Source: Comamonadaceae bacterium
Lineage (GTDB): Bacteria > Pseudomonadota > Gammaproteobacteria > Burkholderiales > Burkholderiaceae_C
DNA length: 64,000 nt
Assembly (NCBI GenBank): GCA_009996515.1
Contig: JAACZV010000003.1
Coordinates: 1-64,000 of the forward strand
Direction: 5' to 3'
The notes under the pieces were generated by a model. It ran no database searches and was not told the DNA's origin. It saw only the letters and a program-made list of their open reading frames with translations. The position numbers and the translations under genes are program-made. The first letter of the stretch is position 1; each line of letters opens with the position of its first letter. This document shows positions 43,656-52,765 of the stretch, in pieces.

Positions 43656-46613
43656 TCAGGCCACCTTGACGGCCATCAGCGGCTTGGTGGGCGACATGGC
43701 CACGATCAGGCAGCCGTAGCTCGGGTCGTAGAACATGCCGCGCAGGCTGTTGCATTTGGTCGGAGCCTGCCCCTTGACCGGCTTCAGCGTCGCGGTGGCC
43801 GTGGCCGGGCCGGTGAGCCGCAGCGTCGCCACCACGACGGTGGAGATGTTCGGATCGGTCCTGATCGATTCGTTGTTGAAGGCGCCCGCCGTGATCCACA
43901 GCGTGACATAGGCACCCAGGGGCTCCACCCATTCCACGCCGTAGCACTGCAGGCCGGCGGGAATGGCGTCGCCGCCGACACTGATGTTGCTGCGCTGGCC
44001 GGTCGCGAGGTCGCAGGTCTGCACCACCCAGCCGCCATCGCTGCTGGGCTCGACATGCAGCGTCGTCCGCCCGTCCCCGCCGACCGCCAGCCGCGTGCTG
44101 GGCGTGCTGGTGGTGCCGCCGACATGGCTGTGCGTGTTGGTGGCGAAGCTGTACTTCTTCATGCCCTGGTTCTTCGGCCAGTAGTAGACCGTGTTCCCGT
44201 CGGGCGACATCGCGCGCGGGCCGGTGTACTCGAACGAGCCGTCCTGATAGGTCGGGATGTCGGCGTAGTGCTTGGCGGGGCGCCACTGGCCCGAGCGGGG
44301 GTGGCCGGCGATGTCGCGGAACGAAGCCGTGCTGCCGGACATGGTCGACCCGTCGCCCGACGTTGCGATGCCCGCGATGCCGAAGCTGATGAACTCGTCC
44401 CGGCTGTCCGAGTACAGGTTGTTCCAGTACGAGTGCGGCGAGTAGGGCTTGCCGTCGGCCGGGAAATAGGCGGTGCTCAGCAGCTTGTCGCCGAACACCC
44501 AGGCGCGGCGCGCGGCCTCGGGCGTGGGTGCGCTGACCACCTCGACGTCGGGCCTTTCCTTGTGCAGGTTCCAGCGCGTGAGGATGTTGATCGTGCTGCC
44601 GGCATGGCCGCCGCCGAACATCCAGACCTCATGGTTCTTGCGGCTGTAGGTCGGCCCGGAGTACTCCCAGGTGGCCAGGTAGGTCTTGCTCGGGCCGGGG
44701 TCGAGCTCGGTGACCCTGGGCGCCAGGCCCTTGCCGTCGTCCCGGATGTAGTCCGCCCAGACGGTGCCGGGGATTTCCTTCCATTGCCAGGCCGTCGTCG
44801 GCAGCCAGCTCGGCAGGTAGCGCGTGCGCGCGCCGCGCTGGCTGTCGCTGCGCGGTATCGGCGGCGTGAAGTCGCCCGCCCATTCGAAGGGGGCGTCGTT
44901 GATGGCCGGCGCGCCGGCAATCTGGGCGCCGGTGTACTCGCCGTTGTTCGCCAGCGTCGACACCGGCACCTCGGTATTGGCCGGATAGCGGCTGACGAAC
45001 TCGGCGGCCCGCGGCGTGTCCGAGGCGACCAGGTTGTTGCGCACCACGGCCGTCACCGGGATCTGGCTGCCGGCGCCGCTGAGCAGCGTCGTGGCGACGC
45101 CGGTCGGGAAGATGCTGATCAGCGCCTTGTCGCTGCCGTCCGCGGGGCGGCCGTTGTACTTGCGCAGCGTGTTCTGGGCCAGCAGCAGCGAGTGCACGGT
45201 CAGCGACGGATCGGGGTTGGTGTCCACCGTCGGGGTGTGCTGGTCGTCGCCGTAGCGCAGGCAGTTGCCGTCGTTGTTGTTGCTCAGCGAGCCGTAATGG
45301 TTGATGACATTGCCCGCGATGACCACCACGCCGCCGTTGGGCGTGTTGATGTTCTGCGCGCAGCCGCCGGTGCCGTCGGCAAACATCTGCACGTCCAGCA
45401 TGCAGGCCAGCACCGTCGTCGCACGGCAGCGCGACTTGATGGCATGGCCCATGCCGGCCTGCGGATAGCCCTGGCCCGGTGTCTTGCGGAAGCTGCAGCC
45501 CAGCACATAGGTCAGCGCGTTGCGGCCGGTGTAGATGTCGTGGCGCAGCCCCTGCGGGTCGCTGTTGTCCTCGAACACGCAGTAGCGGATGTAGTTGCTC
45601 AGGCCGTAATGGGTTTCCTGCGTGTGGATGCCGTCTATGCATTGCCAGAACTTGCAGTACTCGACCGTCAGCGTGGCGGCCGGATGCGTGCCGTTGGCCG
45701 TGCTGACGGTGGTCCAGATCGCGGCGCCCATGCGGCTTTCCCCCATGGGCGCGCGGGCGCCACGGAAATGCAGGCCGCGGACGGTCAGGTTGCGGCAGGA
45801 CTGGCCCATCGTCAGCAGCTGGGGCTGGCCGCCGCTGAGCATGCCGACCTGCCAGTAGCGGCTGTAGTCCAGCACCATGGGCTGGCCGGGCGTTTCCCAT
45901 TCGATCGTCGTGTCCACCAGCACGCCGGTCTGCACGCCGCCCGTGTTGCTGACTAGCGTCGTGTTGCCCGGGTCGGTCGGGTTGAACACGACATAGGTGC
46001 CGCCGGTGACCTTGACCACGTCGCCGGACTGCCAGCCGCCCTGGTCCTTGACCTGCTGCAGCGTGGCATAGCGGCCTATCGTGGTGTCGCCGCGAACCAG
46101 CCGGAAGGGCGTGGGCGAGCCCGGCGTGGCCGCCGTCGCCTCGTAGGCATGGGCCGTGGGGTTCGCCAGCCCGCCGTCGTTGGTCAGCGTGATGGACTTG
46201 GCGCCCGCGGAGGCGGGGGCATAGACGAAGGTCGCGGTGGGCGTTGCCGCGGTCAGGTAGACCGAACCATAGTCACCCGGCTGGCTGACGGTCGACCAGA
46301 ACTGGCCGCCGGCACCGTCGCTGGGGGTGATGCGGATCTTGCGGCCCACGGGGACCGAACAGCTGACGGTGAAGATCCTGGACAGCGAGCGCTCCAGCCC
46401 GCCGGACGGGCCGGACAACGCCAACTGGCCTGCGGCGTTGCCGGGCGGGGGCGGCTCGGGAATGGTGGGCGGCGGCGAAACGCTGCCTGAATCCGAGGGA
46501 GGCGGGGCGGTGGCGTCGAGCACCTGGGCAGCGCCGCCACCGCAACCCGTCAGGGCAACTCCAGGCACGGAGGCGACGGTCAGCAGGAAGTGGCGGCGAT
46601 CGAGATCAGTCAT
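43656..46613 (-). CDS. Tat-type lipoprotein with beta-helix and propeller-like regions
   Basis: The product has 985 residues. DRRHFLLTVASVPGVALTGC combines a twin-arginine motif and a lipobox (Cys24), so it is predicted to be a Tat-exported lipoprotein. A Pro/Gly/Ser linker follows (about 25-65). An Ig-like stretch (70-165) precedes a right-handed parallel beta-helix region (about 190-560) with many short Asn/Gly turns, as in polysaccharide lyases. The last 380 residues hold repeated strands with HEVWMFGGGHAGS and YWPKNQGMKKYSF, propeller-like. It is convergent with the preceding gene and separated by 128 bases from ddl. Degradation or trimming of the EPS is likely but no catalytic residues were assigned. 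Confidence 0.78.
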   Translation of the reverse strand: MTDLDRRHFLLTVASVPGVALTGCGGGAAQVLDATAPPPSDSGSVSPPPTIPEPPPPGNAAGQLALSGPSGGLERSLSRIFTVSCSVPVGRKIRITPSDGAGGQFWSTVSQPGDYGSVYLTAATPTATFVYAPASAGAKSITLTNDGGLANPTAHAYEATAATPGSPTPFRLVRGDTTIGRYATLQQVKDQGGWQSGDVVKVTGGTYVVFNPTDPGNTTLVSNTGGVQTGVLVDTTIEWETPGQPMVLDYSRYWQVGMLSGGQPQLLTMGQSCRNLTVRGLHFRGARAPMGESRMGAAIWTTVSTANGTHPAATLTVEYCKFWQCIDGIHTQETHYGLSNYIRYCVFEDNSDPQGLRHDIYTGRNALTYVLGCSFRKTPGQGYPQAGMGHAIKSRCRATTVLACMLDVQMFADGTGGCAQNINTPNGGVVVIAGNVINHYGSLSNNNDGNCLRYGDDQHTPTVDTNPDPSLTVHSLLLAQNTLRKYNGRPADGSDKALISIFPTGVATTLLSGAGSQIPVTAVVRNNLVASDTPRAAEFVSRYPANTEVPVSTLANNGEYTGAQIAGAPAINDAPFEWAGDFTPPIPRSDSQRGARTRYLPSWLPTTAWQWKEIPGTVWADYIRDDGKGLAPRVTELDPGPSKTYLATWEYSGPTYSRKNHEVWMFGGGHAGSTINILTRWNLHKERPDVEVVSAPTPEAARRAWVFGDKLLSTAYFPADGKPYSPHSYWNNLYSDSRDEFISFGIAGIATSGDGSTMSGSTASFRDIAGHPRSGQWRPAKHYADIPTYQDGSFEYTGPRAMSPDGNTVYYWPKNQGMKKYSFATNTHSHVGGTTSTPSTRLAVGGDGRTTLHVEPSSDGGWVVQTCDLATGQRSNISVGGDAIPAGLQCYGVEWVEPLGAYVTLWITAGAFNNESIRTDPNISTVVVATLRLTGPATATATLKPVKGQAPTKCNSLRGMFYDPSYGCLIVAMSPTKPLMAVKVA

Positions 46614-46741
46614 GAGGCGGTATCAGGAAACAACAGCGCGGTCCGAGCCCTCGAAACCGCAAAACCGTCTAGCCTAAGGCCTCCCTGGGGGGCGATGTAA
46701 GCGGCTGCAATGACAAGCATGCCCCGCAAGCCGCTGCCGCG

Positions 46742-47809
46742 CTAGATGGCGAGGCCGGGGCCGCGCTGCAGGGCCAGCCTGATCAGGCGATCCAGCAGCT
46801 CTGCATAGTCGAGCCCGCCCGCCGCGCACATGCGCGGATACATGCTGATACTGGTAAAGCCGGGCAGCGTGTTGATCTCATTCAGGAACAGCCGGCCGGT
46901 CTTCTTGTCGAGGAAGAAATCGACCCGGCCCAGGCCTTCGCAGCGCACGGCGGCGTAGGCCGCGCGGGCGAGGTCCATGATGGATTGCTGCAGCCGGGCG
47001 TCGATCTGGGCCACGGCATGCAGGCTGGCGCCGTCGGGATCGGCGTACTTCGCCTCGTAGTCGTAGAACGAATGCGAGGCGTTGGGCACGATCTCGCCTG
47101 GCGGGAACACCGTGATCTCCTCGTTGCCAAGCACCGAGCATTCGAGTTCGCGCACATCCAGGCAGGGCTCGATCAGCGCCCGCGTGTCATGCCGCAGCGC
47201 CTCGGCCAGGGCCGCCTCGAGCTCCGCCGCCGTGTTGGCCCGCGATGCGCCCAGCGAGGAGCCTGCGCTGCAAGGTTTGACGAAGAGCGGCCAGCCGAAC
47301 GCTTGCAGCGCTTCCGCCAGCACGTCGGGGCCGGCGCCTGCACCAACCACGCGGAAGTCGACCACCGGCAATCCCGCGTCGCGCCACAGCGACTTGGCAA
47401 CGGCCTTGTCCATCGCGGCGCTGCTGCCCAGCACGCCGGCACCGACGTAGGCAAGCCCTGCGGTGTCCAGCGCCCCCTGCAATTTGCCGTCCTCGCCATG
47501 GCTGCCGTGCAGGACCGGGAAGACGCAATCCACCGCCAGGCGGGCGCCGCCATGCCAAAGGCCCGCGGCCGGGACGATGGCCACCGGTTGGTCCGACGGC
47601 ACGATGACCAGCGCAGGGTCGCCGTTGGCCAGGGTTTCAAAGACCGGCTCGGGCTGGAGGTGCCAGGCACCGCTGCGGTCTATGCCGATGGCGGTCACCG
47701 CGTAACGGTCCCGGTCCAGCTGGCGCAGCACCGACGCGGCAGAGCGGCGGGACACCTCGTGCTCGCCCGATTTGCCGCCATACAGGACGGCCAGGTTCAG
47801 CTTGTCCAT
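46742..47809 (-). CDS. ddl: D-alanine--D-alanine ligase family (ATP-grasp)
   Basis: The product has 355 residues, near the DdlA length. Motifs: LAVLYGGKSGEHEVS at the N-terminus, LFVKPCSAGSSLGASRA for ATP binding, ELECSVLGN, and LNEINTLPGFTSISMYPRM with the Mg/ATP ligands and omega-loop-side residues. All catalytic features appear present. The essential copy normally sits in the division/cell-wall cluster, so this is probably an extra, locus-specific ligase. It is the last gene of a minus-strand operon beginning with an ACP. The substrates cannot be told from sequence. Confidence 0.9.
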   Translation of the reverse strand: MDKLNLAVLYGGKSGEHEVSRRSAASVLRQLDRDRYAVTAIGIDRSGAWHLQPEPVFETLANGDPALVIVPSDQPVAIVPAAGLWHGGARLAVDCVFPVLHGSHGEDGKLQGALDTAGLAYVGAGVLGSSAAMDKAVAKSLWRDAGLPVVDFRVVGAGAGPDVLAEALQAFGWPLFVKPCSAGSSLGASRANTAAELEAALAEALRHDTRALIEPCLDVRELECSVLGNEEITVFPPGEIVPNASHSFYDYEAKYADPDGASLHAVAQIDARLQQSIMDLARAAYAAVRCEGLGRVDFFLDKKTGRLFLNEINTLPGFTSISMYPRMCAAGGLDYAELLDRLIRLALQRGPGLAI

Positions 47810-47816
47810 CGAGGCT

Positions 47817-48566
47817 TCAGCGCGAGTGCTGCGGTTCGGCGCGGGGTTCGCTGGCCGCTCCGTCGGCGGCCGGGACCTCCTGCCACCGCCCCGCCTGCTG
47901 CAGCTTGGACTTGACGGTGTCGATGTTCAGTCCGGTCGCCCCGGCCCTGTGTGCGAACTGCAGCGCCTTGTCGTAGTTCTGGGCGTCGGCATACAGCAGC
48001 GCAAGGTTCTTCAGCGTGAAGGGGCTGTCGGGGTTGGTCGCGGCGACCGCGTCGATCTGCTGTTCGGCCGCGGCCTTCTCACCGAGCTGGATCAGGTAGT
48101 TGGCGTAGACCATACGCACCATGGCGTCGTCCGGCCGGAACGCCATGGCGCGGCGGAAATAGCATTCGACCGAGAAGCGCGTCTCGGGCGGCTGGGGCGA
48201 CTTGAGCTTGAGCGCCAGGGTCGAGACCGCGATCAGCGCGCGGTGATGATTCGGGAACACGCCCAGCGTGTAGGAGAGATCGCCGCCGGGCAAGGTGCCC
48301 GTCTTGCCGCGGATCAGGTTCTCGACCTCGGGCGTGAAATGCGCGTTCTCCACGATGGCCAGCAAGGCCTTGTGCGAGCGGTAGATCGGCTCCGGGATGT
48401 AGCGCTCCGGCCGGTAGTCGAACGGCCCCCAGGACTGGCTGAGCGTGCCGCATTCGGCGGGCAGCGTCTGGGCCGCCGCCAGGCTGGCCGTCGCAGCGAG
48501 AACCAGGGCCGCGCCCAGCCGCGACATCAAGGAAACCGGTTGCCGGTGGGCTGAATCTCTTGTCAT
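47817..48566 (-). CDS. periplasmic TPR-containing protein
   Basis: The product has 249 residues. A Sec signal (LGAALVLAATASLAAAQ) follows about 14 polar residues. Around residues 130-225 there are two to three TPR-like repeats, for example FTLKNLALLYADAQNYDKALQ. The middle has LPGGDLSYTLGVFPNHHRALI, seen in uncharacterised EPS-locus proteins. ATG 48566 has an AAAGG upstream; an ATG 13 codons later lacks one. It is seven bases upstream of ddl and 13 after the GNAT gene, so it belongs to the same operon. A scaffold role in the periplasm is inferred. Confidence 0.75.
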   Translation of the reverse strand: MTRDSAHRQPVSLMSRLGAALVLAATASLAAAQTLPAECGTLSQSWGPFDYRPERYIPEPIYRSHKALLAIVENAHFTPEVENLIRGKTGTLPGGDLSYTLGVFPNHHRALIAVSTLALKLKSPQPPETRFSVECYFRRAMAFRPDDAMVRMVYANYLIQLGEKAAAEQQIDAVAATNPDSPFTLKNLALLYADAQNYDKALQFAHRAGATGLNIDTVKSKLQQAGRWQEVPAADGAASEPRAEPQHSR

Positions 48567-48579
48567 GGCCTTGTGCCTT

Positions 48580-50721
48580 TCAAGACTGCTTCTGGACCGC
48601 GGTGGCCGCAGTCGGCTTCAAAAGTCGCCGCGCCCGGCCGAGGAGCTCCATGAGAAGACCGGCTGCCCCGCCCAGGCTGAAGGGGTTGTAGGCCACCAGC
48701 CCCCACCGCTCCCGGCGCGCGGACATCCAGGTCTTCTTGTAGGGATCATCGCCGATCAGGTAGTCGATCTCGCGGACGCGTTCGACGTCCATCGCCTGCT
48801 GCATCAGCAGCGCCGTCAGCAGCGTGCCGGGCGAGTAGGCCTTGTAGGCCTCGTCATAGGCGAGCTTGTAGATGTCGGCCTTGCCGTTGGCGATGGTCCA
48901 GAACTGGGCCGCGACCGGCTGGTCGCCGAGCCAGGCCACGCCCAGCCGCAGCCAGCCGCGCTGCGCGCAGAGTCGGATGAGGCTGGGCATGAAGTTCTGG
49001 TAAGGCTCGGGCTGCTTCCAGCTGGCGGCGTAGACCTGCTGATAGGCCTGGATGCCGCGCTCGACATCGTCGCTGCCGGAGATGATCTCCATCCGCCCGC
49101 CATCGGCCGCGAACTTCTTGCCCATGCGCGCGATCGTGTTGCGCTGCCGGCCGTCGCGGCTTTGCAGATAGCGGGCCCAGTCCGTCGTGACCCGCATGTG
49201 CCAGTTGCCGAAGCCGAAATAGGGGAAGCAGGCGAGGCCGGCCCGGTTCAGCGCGCATTGCAGCGTGCGGAACGAGGCCACGTCGGTGGACAGCGGGTAC
49301 AGCTGCAGGGAGATCAGGCCCGGGTGGTCCCGATGCACGGCCTTGATCAGCCTGGACAGATGGCGGCACTTGGGGTTGGCGCTCGCCAGCGGCGCATAGA
49401 GCGTCGTGTAGTAGTTGCCCAGGGATTGCAGCTTCCAGCCCAGCCGGGTGCGGTTGGCGAGCAGCGGCAGCATGGCCAGCGGCCGGCCCTCGCGCAGCAG
49501 CAGATAGAAGCGCACGCCGGGGTGGTCGGGGAAGACGTTGTCGACCAGATTGGCGTACCAGTCGGCGCCGAACTCGATGTCCACGGCCTCGGATTCGGCG
49601 CAGAACTCCCGGACCGCTGGCGGGAATTCACGCGGATGGCGGTAGACCTGGACGGCGAAATCCCGGTCGGCGACGACGTCGTCGTCATCCTTCAGCTGGC
49701 GGCGCACGAGGCGCAGGCCCGTCGCCACCATGCGCGCGGCCGGGCTGCGATAGAAGGCCACATGGCGCACCCAGCGCTGGCCGCTGGCCCAGCGCAGCTG
49801 GTCCTCGGTGGCGTCGGTGTAGAACTCGATGCGGCCGCCGGGCAGCAGCTCGAAGCATTGCTCGATCGCGCGGCGTAGCAGTTCGCGCCCCGGCGAGTAG
49901 GCTGCAGCGCTCTCGAGATAGGTGGTCTTCAGCATGGCCAGCGTGTTGCCGTCCCGGATCGCCAGGCGCGAGGCCGCCAGCTGGCCGTTGAACCACAGCT
50001 CCCAGGCGATGGCCTGTCCCTGCTCGGCGAGGCGGCGCATCAGCCGCTGGTAGAAGCGCAGCTGCTCCGGCGAGCTGCCGACGGCCGTGCCACGCCGGCC
50101 CTTCCAGCCCTCGGCCTCGAGCAGCGCGTAGCGGGCGACGGTGGCCTCCATGTCGCCGGCATCGGTGATGACTCGGAACTCCTGCCGCACGCCATCGGCC
50201 TCGGCGCGCCGGCGGTAGCGGTCGAGGTTCTGCGCCAGCTTCTTGGGGCGGGCGCTCCAATACTGCTGGAAGCTGCCTGCCAGCTCGACATGCATGGTCA
50301 GGCAGTGGTCTATCGTGTGGGTGTCCTTGAAGGTGGTGGTGGCGAGGTCGCCGAAGTCGGGGTCGTTGCAGAGCAGGTCCAGCTCCATCGCCCGACCCGG
50401 CAGTGCACGGATCAGCGCCGGCAGGGCGGAGGCGTCCTTCAGCAGCATGGGGCCGATCTGCATCTGCGCGGGCAGGAAGCTGCTCCACACCAGCGCCGAC
50501 TTGCGCTGCAGCAGGCACATGCCTTCGATCTCGCCGTCCTGCCGCAGCACGGCCAGCACTTCACGTTGCCGGCCGAAGTTGGCCAGCAGTTCGTCGATGA
50601 AGCGGCTGTCCAGCAGGGGATTGGCCTGGAACAGCCGCCGGCGCAGCCCGTCCCAGGCTGCGGCATGCTCGCCCAGGCCGCCTTGCAGCGGGTGCAGCGT
50701 CCATTGGGGAGCGCAGGGCAT
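48580..50721 (-). CDS. tandem GNAT/FemAB-like (CelD/BcsL-type) acyltransferase
   Basis: The product has about 713 residues and contains two GNAT-6 (PF13480-like) units. Unit 1 (about 1-345) ends RIEFYTDATEDQLRWASGQRW and contains YWSARPKKLAQNLDRYRRR. Unit 2 (about 365-700) has YLQSRDGRQRNTIARMGKKF and WLGDQPVAAQFWTIANGKAD. Each unit alone resembles cellulose/EPS-associated acetyltransferases such as BcsL/CelD. Single-unit forms are the norm, so this is a duplication-fusion. ATG 50721 has a GAGGC upstream; ATG 50763 would overlap the hydrolase gene. The substrate is unknown. Confidence 0.85.
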   Translation of the reverse strand: MPCAPQWTLHPLQGGLGEHAAAWDGLRRRLFQANPLLDSRFIDELLANFGRQREVLAVLRQDGEIEGMCLLQRKSALVWSSFLPAQMQIGPMLLKDASALPALIRALPGRAMELDLLCNDPDFGDLATTTFKDTHTIDHCLTMHVELAGSFQQYWSARPKKLAQNLDRYRRRAEADGVRQEFRVITDAGDMEATVARYALLEAEGWKGRRGTAVGSSPEQLRFYQRLMRRLAEQGQAIAWELWFNGQLAASRLAIRDGNTLAMLKTTYLESAAAYSPGRELLRRAIEQCFELLPGGRIEFYTDATEDQLRWASGQRWVRHVAFYRSPAARMVATGLRLVRRQLKDDDDVVADRDFAVQVYRHPREFPPAVREFCAESEAVDIEFGADWYANLVDNVFPDHPGVRFYLLLREGRPLAMLPLLANRTRLGWKLQSLGNYYTTLYAPLASANPKCRHLSRLIKAVHRDHPGLISLQLYPLSTDVASFRTLQCALNRAGLACFPYFGFGNWHMRVTTDWARYLQSRDGRQRNTIARMGKKFAADGGRMEIISGSDDVERGIQAYQQVYAASWKQPEPYQNFMPSLIRLCAQRGWLRLGVAWLGDQPVAAQFWTIANGKADIYKLAYDEAYKAYSPGTLLTALLMQQAMDVERVREIDYLIGDDPYKKTWMSARRERWGLVAYNPFSLGGAAGLLMELLGRARRLLKPTAATAVQKQS

Positions 50722-50740
50722 GCCGCCCGCCTCGCCTGGG

Positions 50741-51610
50741 TCAGGTGCGCGGTGCGAAGGCATGGTCCAGCCAGTCGATGAGCAGCGCTTCGGCGCGACC
50801 GCGCCACTCGGCCGACGAGAAGGTGTGGTCCACGCCGGGCAGGTCGTGCCGGGTCAGGCCCGGGCGCTGCAGCAGGCCGGCCCAGGCCGCGTCGGCCGCC
50901 ACGTGATCCAGGAACTCCTTGGCCACGTAGTCATCGCCGCTGAGCAGCAGCAGCATGGGGCCGGGAAAGGCGCGCCAGGCGGCCGCCATGCGCTGCTGGT
51001 AGGGGGCAGGGCCGGCCGCGGCCTTGGGCGGGCGGCTGGCCGCGATGCGCAGCTTGGCGAGGAACTCGCGCAGCGCCCGCAGCCCGGTGCCGCCCCGCAA
51101 CAGCTTCAGCCAGAACTCCTTCTGCCTCAGGCGCTGGGTGTAGTAATGCCTGACCTGGGTCTTGGCCAGGCTGTCGTCCGAACGCACCCAGGGGTTGAGC
51201 AGGCACAGGCCGTCGATCCCGGCCTGTCCCGGCGCCAGCTGCAGCAGGCTGGCCGAGGCGCCGTCGCACAGGCCCCAGAGCACCACATGGCGCAGCTCCG
51301 GCACCTCGCGGCGCAGCGTCTCGATGGCGGCGGCGATGTCCTCGCGCGCCGACTCGAAGTTGCGTGCCGGGCCCTCGCCGTCGCCCATGCCGCGGTAGTC
51401 GAAGCGCAGGCAGTGGTGGCCGCGTGCCGCCAGCGCGCGCGCCAGCAGCACGAATTGCCGGTGGCTGCCCGCCCGGTACTGGGGGCCGCCGACGACGATG
51501 AGCACGCCGATGCCGCTGGGCGCCTGGCCCGGGCCGGGCCGGCTGAGGATGGCGGGCAAGGCCTGGCCCGCGCAGTCGAACAGCAGGGCTTGCTCCTGGG
51601 GCTGCGTCAT
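50741..51610 (-). CDS. exosortase A-associated alpha/beta hydrolase 1
   Basis: The product has 289 residues and matches the hydrolase-1 family of XrtA loci (TIGR03100-like). FDYRGMGDGEG precedes the nucleophile elbow, which reads GLCDG (Cys115) instead of Gly-x-Ser-x-Gly. LSGDDYV and GVDHTFSS near the C-terminus provide the expected acid and His. ATG 51610 is two bases from the stop of hydrolase 2, so the pair is coupled. A thiol nucleophile suits acyl-thioester chemistry, which would fit the ACP in the same operon; this is inference. Confidence 0.88.
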   Translation of the reverse strand: MTQPQEQALLFDCAGQALPAILSRPGPGQAPSGIGVLIVVGGPQYRAGSHRQFVLLARALAARGHHCLRFDYRGMGDGEGPARNFESAREDIAAAIETLRREVPELRHVVLWGLCDGASASLLQLAPGQAGIDGLCLLNPWVRSDDSLAKTQVRHYYTQRLRQKEFWLKLLRGGTGLRALREFLAKLRIAASRPPKAAAGPAPYQQRMAAAWRAFPGPMLLLLSGDDYVAKEFLDHVAADAAWAGLLQRPGLTRHDLPGVDHTFSSAEWRGRAEALLIDWLDHAFAPRT

Positions 51611-51611
51611 G

Positions 51612-52472
51612 TCAGGCGGCCTTTCGGGCGGCATCCGCGTTGCCGAACAGCCGCTGCAGCGCCGCCAGCAGCGCGGGCGCCTCCTCGATCTCGGCGGTCT
51701 GCCAGAACGGCGGGCCCGGCAGCAGCTCGGCGGTGGGGGGCAGCCCGGCCTCGCGCCAGCGCTGTTGCGCCTGCAGCGCGACCGGCGTCCATTGAGCCTC
51801 GGGGCTTGTGCTCAGCTCCAGCCAGACGACCCGGTCAGCGGGCTGCGGCTGCGGCGGCGGGGTCAGCGTCGCGGCCTCCAGGCCCAGCGCCAGTGCGGGG
51901 CTGAGCCTGTAGCCGGCAACCTCGACCGGCTCGCCGCGGCTCAGTGCCGCGCGCATCTCGGCCATCAGCCCCTTGCCGCCGCCCTCGGCCAGGTCGGCGG
52001 CCAGCCTGAGCCGCAGGAACTGCTGCAGCAGCAGCTTGCCGGAGGCCGGTGGCTGCACCAGCAGCAGCCGGGCCGGCCGGTCCAGCTGCCTCAGCGCCTC
52101 GGTGGCCAGCAGGCAGCCGGCGCGCAGGCCCCACAGCCACAGCGGCGCGTCGGGTACGCGCGCGTCCAGGCAGTCCAGCCCCAGGCGCACGTCGGCCAGC
52201 CAGTCGGCCCAGCTGGCGTCGCCGAAATCGGCCGAGGAGTCGCCGCAGCCGCGCAGGTCGATCTGCAGCACCGCGTAGCCGGCCTCGGCCAGCGCCCGGC
52301 AGGCCAGGGCGGCCATGCGGCGCGACTTGTTCATCTCGTCGGCGAACGGATGCAGGTAGAGCAGCTTGCCGCGTGGCGCCGCCTGGAACGCCGCGGCGGG
52401 CGCATGGAACAGGCACAGCCGCTGCTCGCCGCCCGCGGCGGGCAGGAAGAAGATGTCGGGGCTAGGGGTCAA
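51612..52472 (-). CDS. exosortase A-associated alpha/beta hydrolase 2
   Basis: The product has 286 residues. LYLHPFADEMNKSRRM and QIDLRGCGDSS are typical of the XrtA hydrolase-2 family (TIGR03101-like). At the nucleophile elbow the sequence is WGLRAG (residues 114-119): Arg117 stands where Ser is expected, so normal hydrolase activity is unlikely. It overlaps the ACP gene by four bases. It may bind an acyl or sugar ligand without cleaving it, or act as a partner of hydrolase 1. Confidence 0.88.
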   Translation of the reverse strand: MTPSPDIFFLPAAGGEQRLCLFHAPAAAFQAAPRGKLLYLHPFADEMNKSRRMAALACRALAEAGYAVLQIDLRGCGDSSADFGDASWADWLADVRLGLDCLDARVPDAPLWLWGLRAGCLLATEALRQLDRPARLLLVQPPASGKLLLQQFLRLRLAADLAEGGGKGLMAEMRAALSRGEPVEVAGYRLSPALALGLEAATLTPPPQPQPADRVVWLELSTSPEAQWTPVALQAQQRWREAGLPPTAELLPGPPFWQTAEIEEAPALLAALQRLFGNADAARKAA

Positions 52473-52726
52473 CCCAGCCGGGCGGCCACGAAGTCCGCCA
52501 GCGAGCCGACCGTCGCGAAGGTGTCGCCGTCGATGTCGTCGTCATCGACGACCAGGCCGAGCTGCTCTTCGAGCGCGGTGATGAGGCCGACGACGGCCAT
52601 GGAGTCCAGCTCGGGCAGCGCGCCCAGCAGCGCGGTGTCGCGGGTGAAGGACTGGGCGCGGCCGTTCAGGCTCAGCACGTCGTCGAGTAGTCTCAGCACA
52701 TGGCCGAGCACCTGGGCGTTATCCAT
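52469..52726 (-). CDS. acyl carrier protein, XrtA-associated
   Basis: The product has 85 residues. Ser42 in LPELDSMAVVGL is the phosphopantetheine attachment site; EEQLGLVVDDDDIDG forms the acidic recognition region. It is the first gene of the minus-strand operon (ACP, two hydrolases, tandem GNAT, TPR, ddl) and is divergent from an AMP-forming ligase that could charge it. The frame is open further upstream, but those residues do not fit an ACP, so ATG 52726 is used. No Shine-Dalgarno is visible before it. Confidence 0.88.
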   Translation of the reverse strand: MDNAQVLGHVLRLLDDVLSLNGRAQSFTRDTALLGALPELDSMAVVGLITALEEQLGLVVDDDDIDGDTFATVGSLADFVAARLG

Positions 52727-52765
52727 CGGTAGGGGAAGGAGAAATCGGACGCGGCAGTTTAGCCC

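Noticed and set aside
46445-46500. TIPEPPPP near the start of the Tat lipoprotein as a PEP-CTERM signal
   Set aside because: It lies near residue 50 in a proline linker, not at the C-terminus, and no span or basic tail follows.
46742-47809. Van-type D-Ala-D-Lac/D-Ser ligase for vancomycin resistance
   Set aside because: No VanH, VanX or VanRS-like genes are near, and the omega-loop-side residues resemble Ddl.
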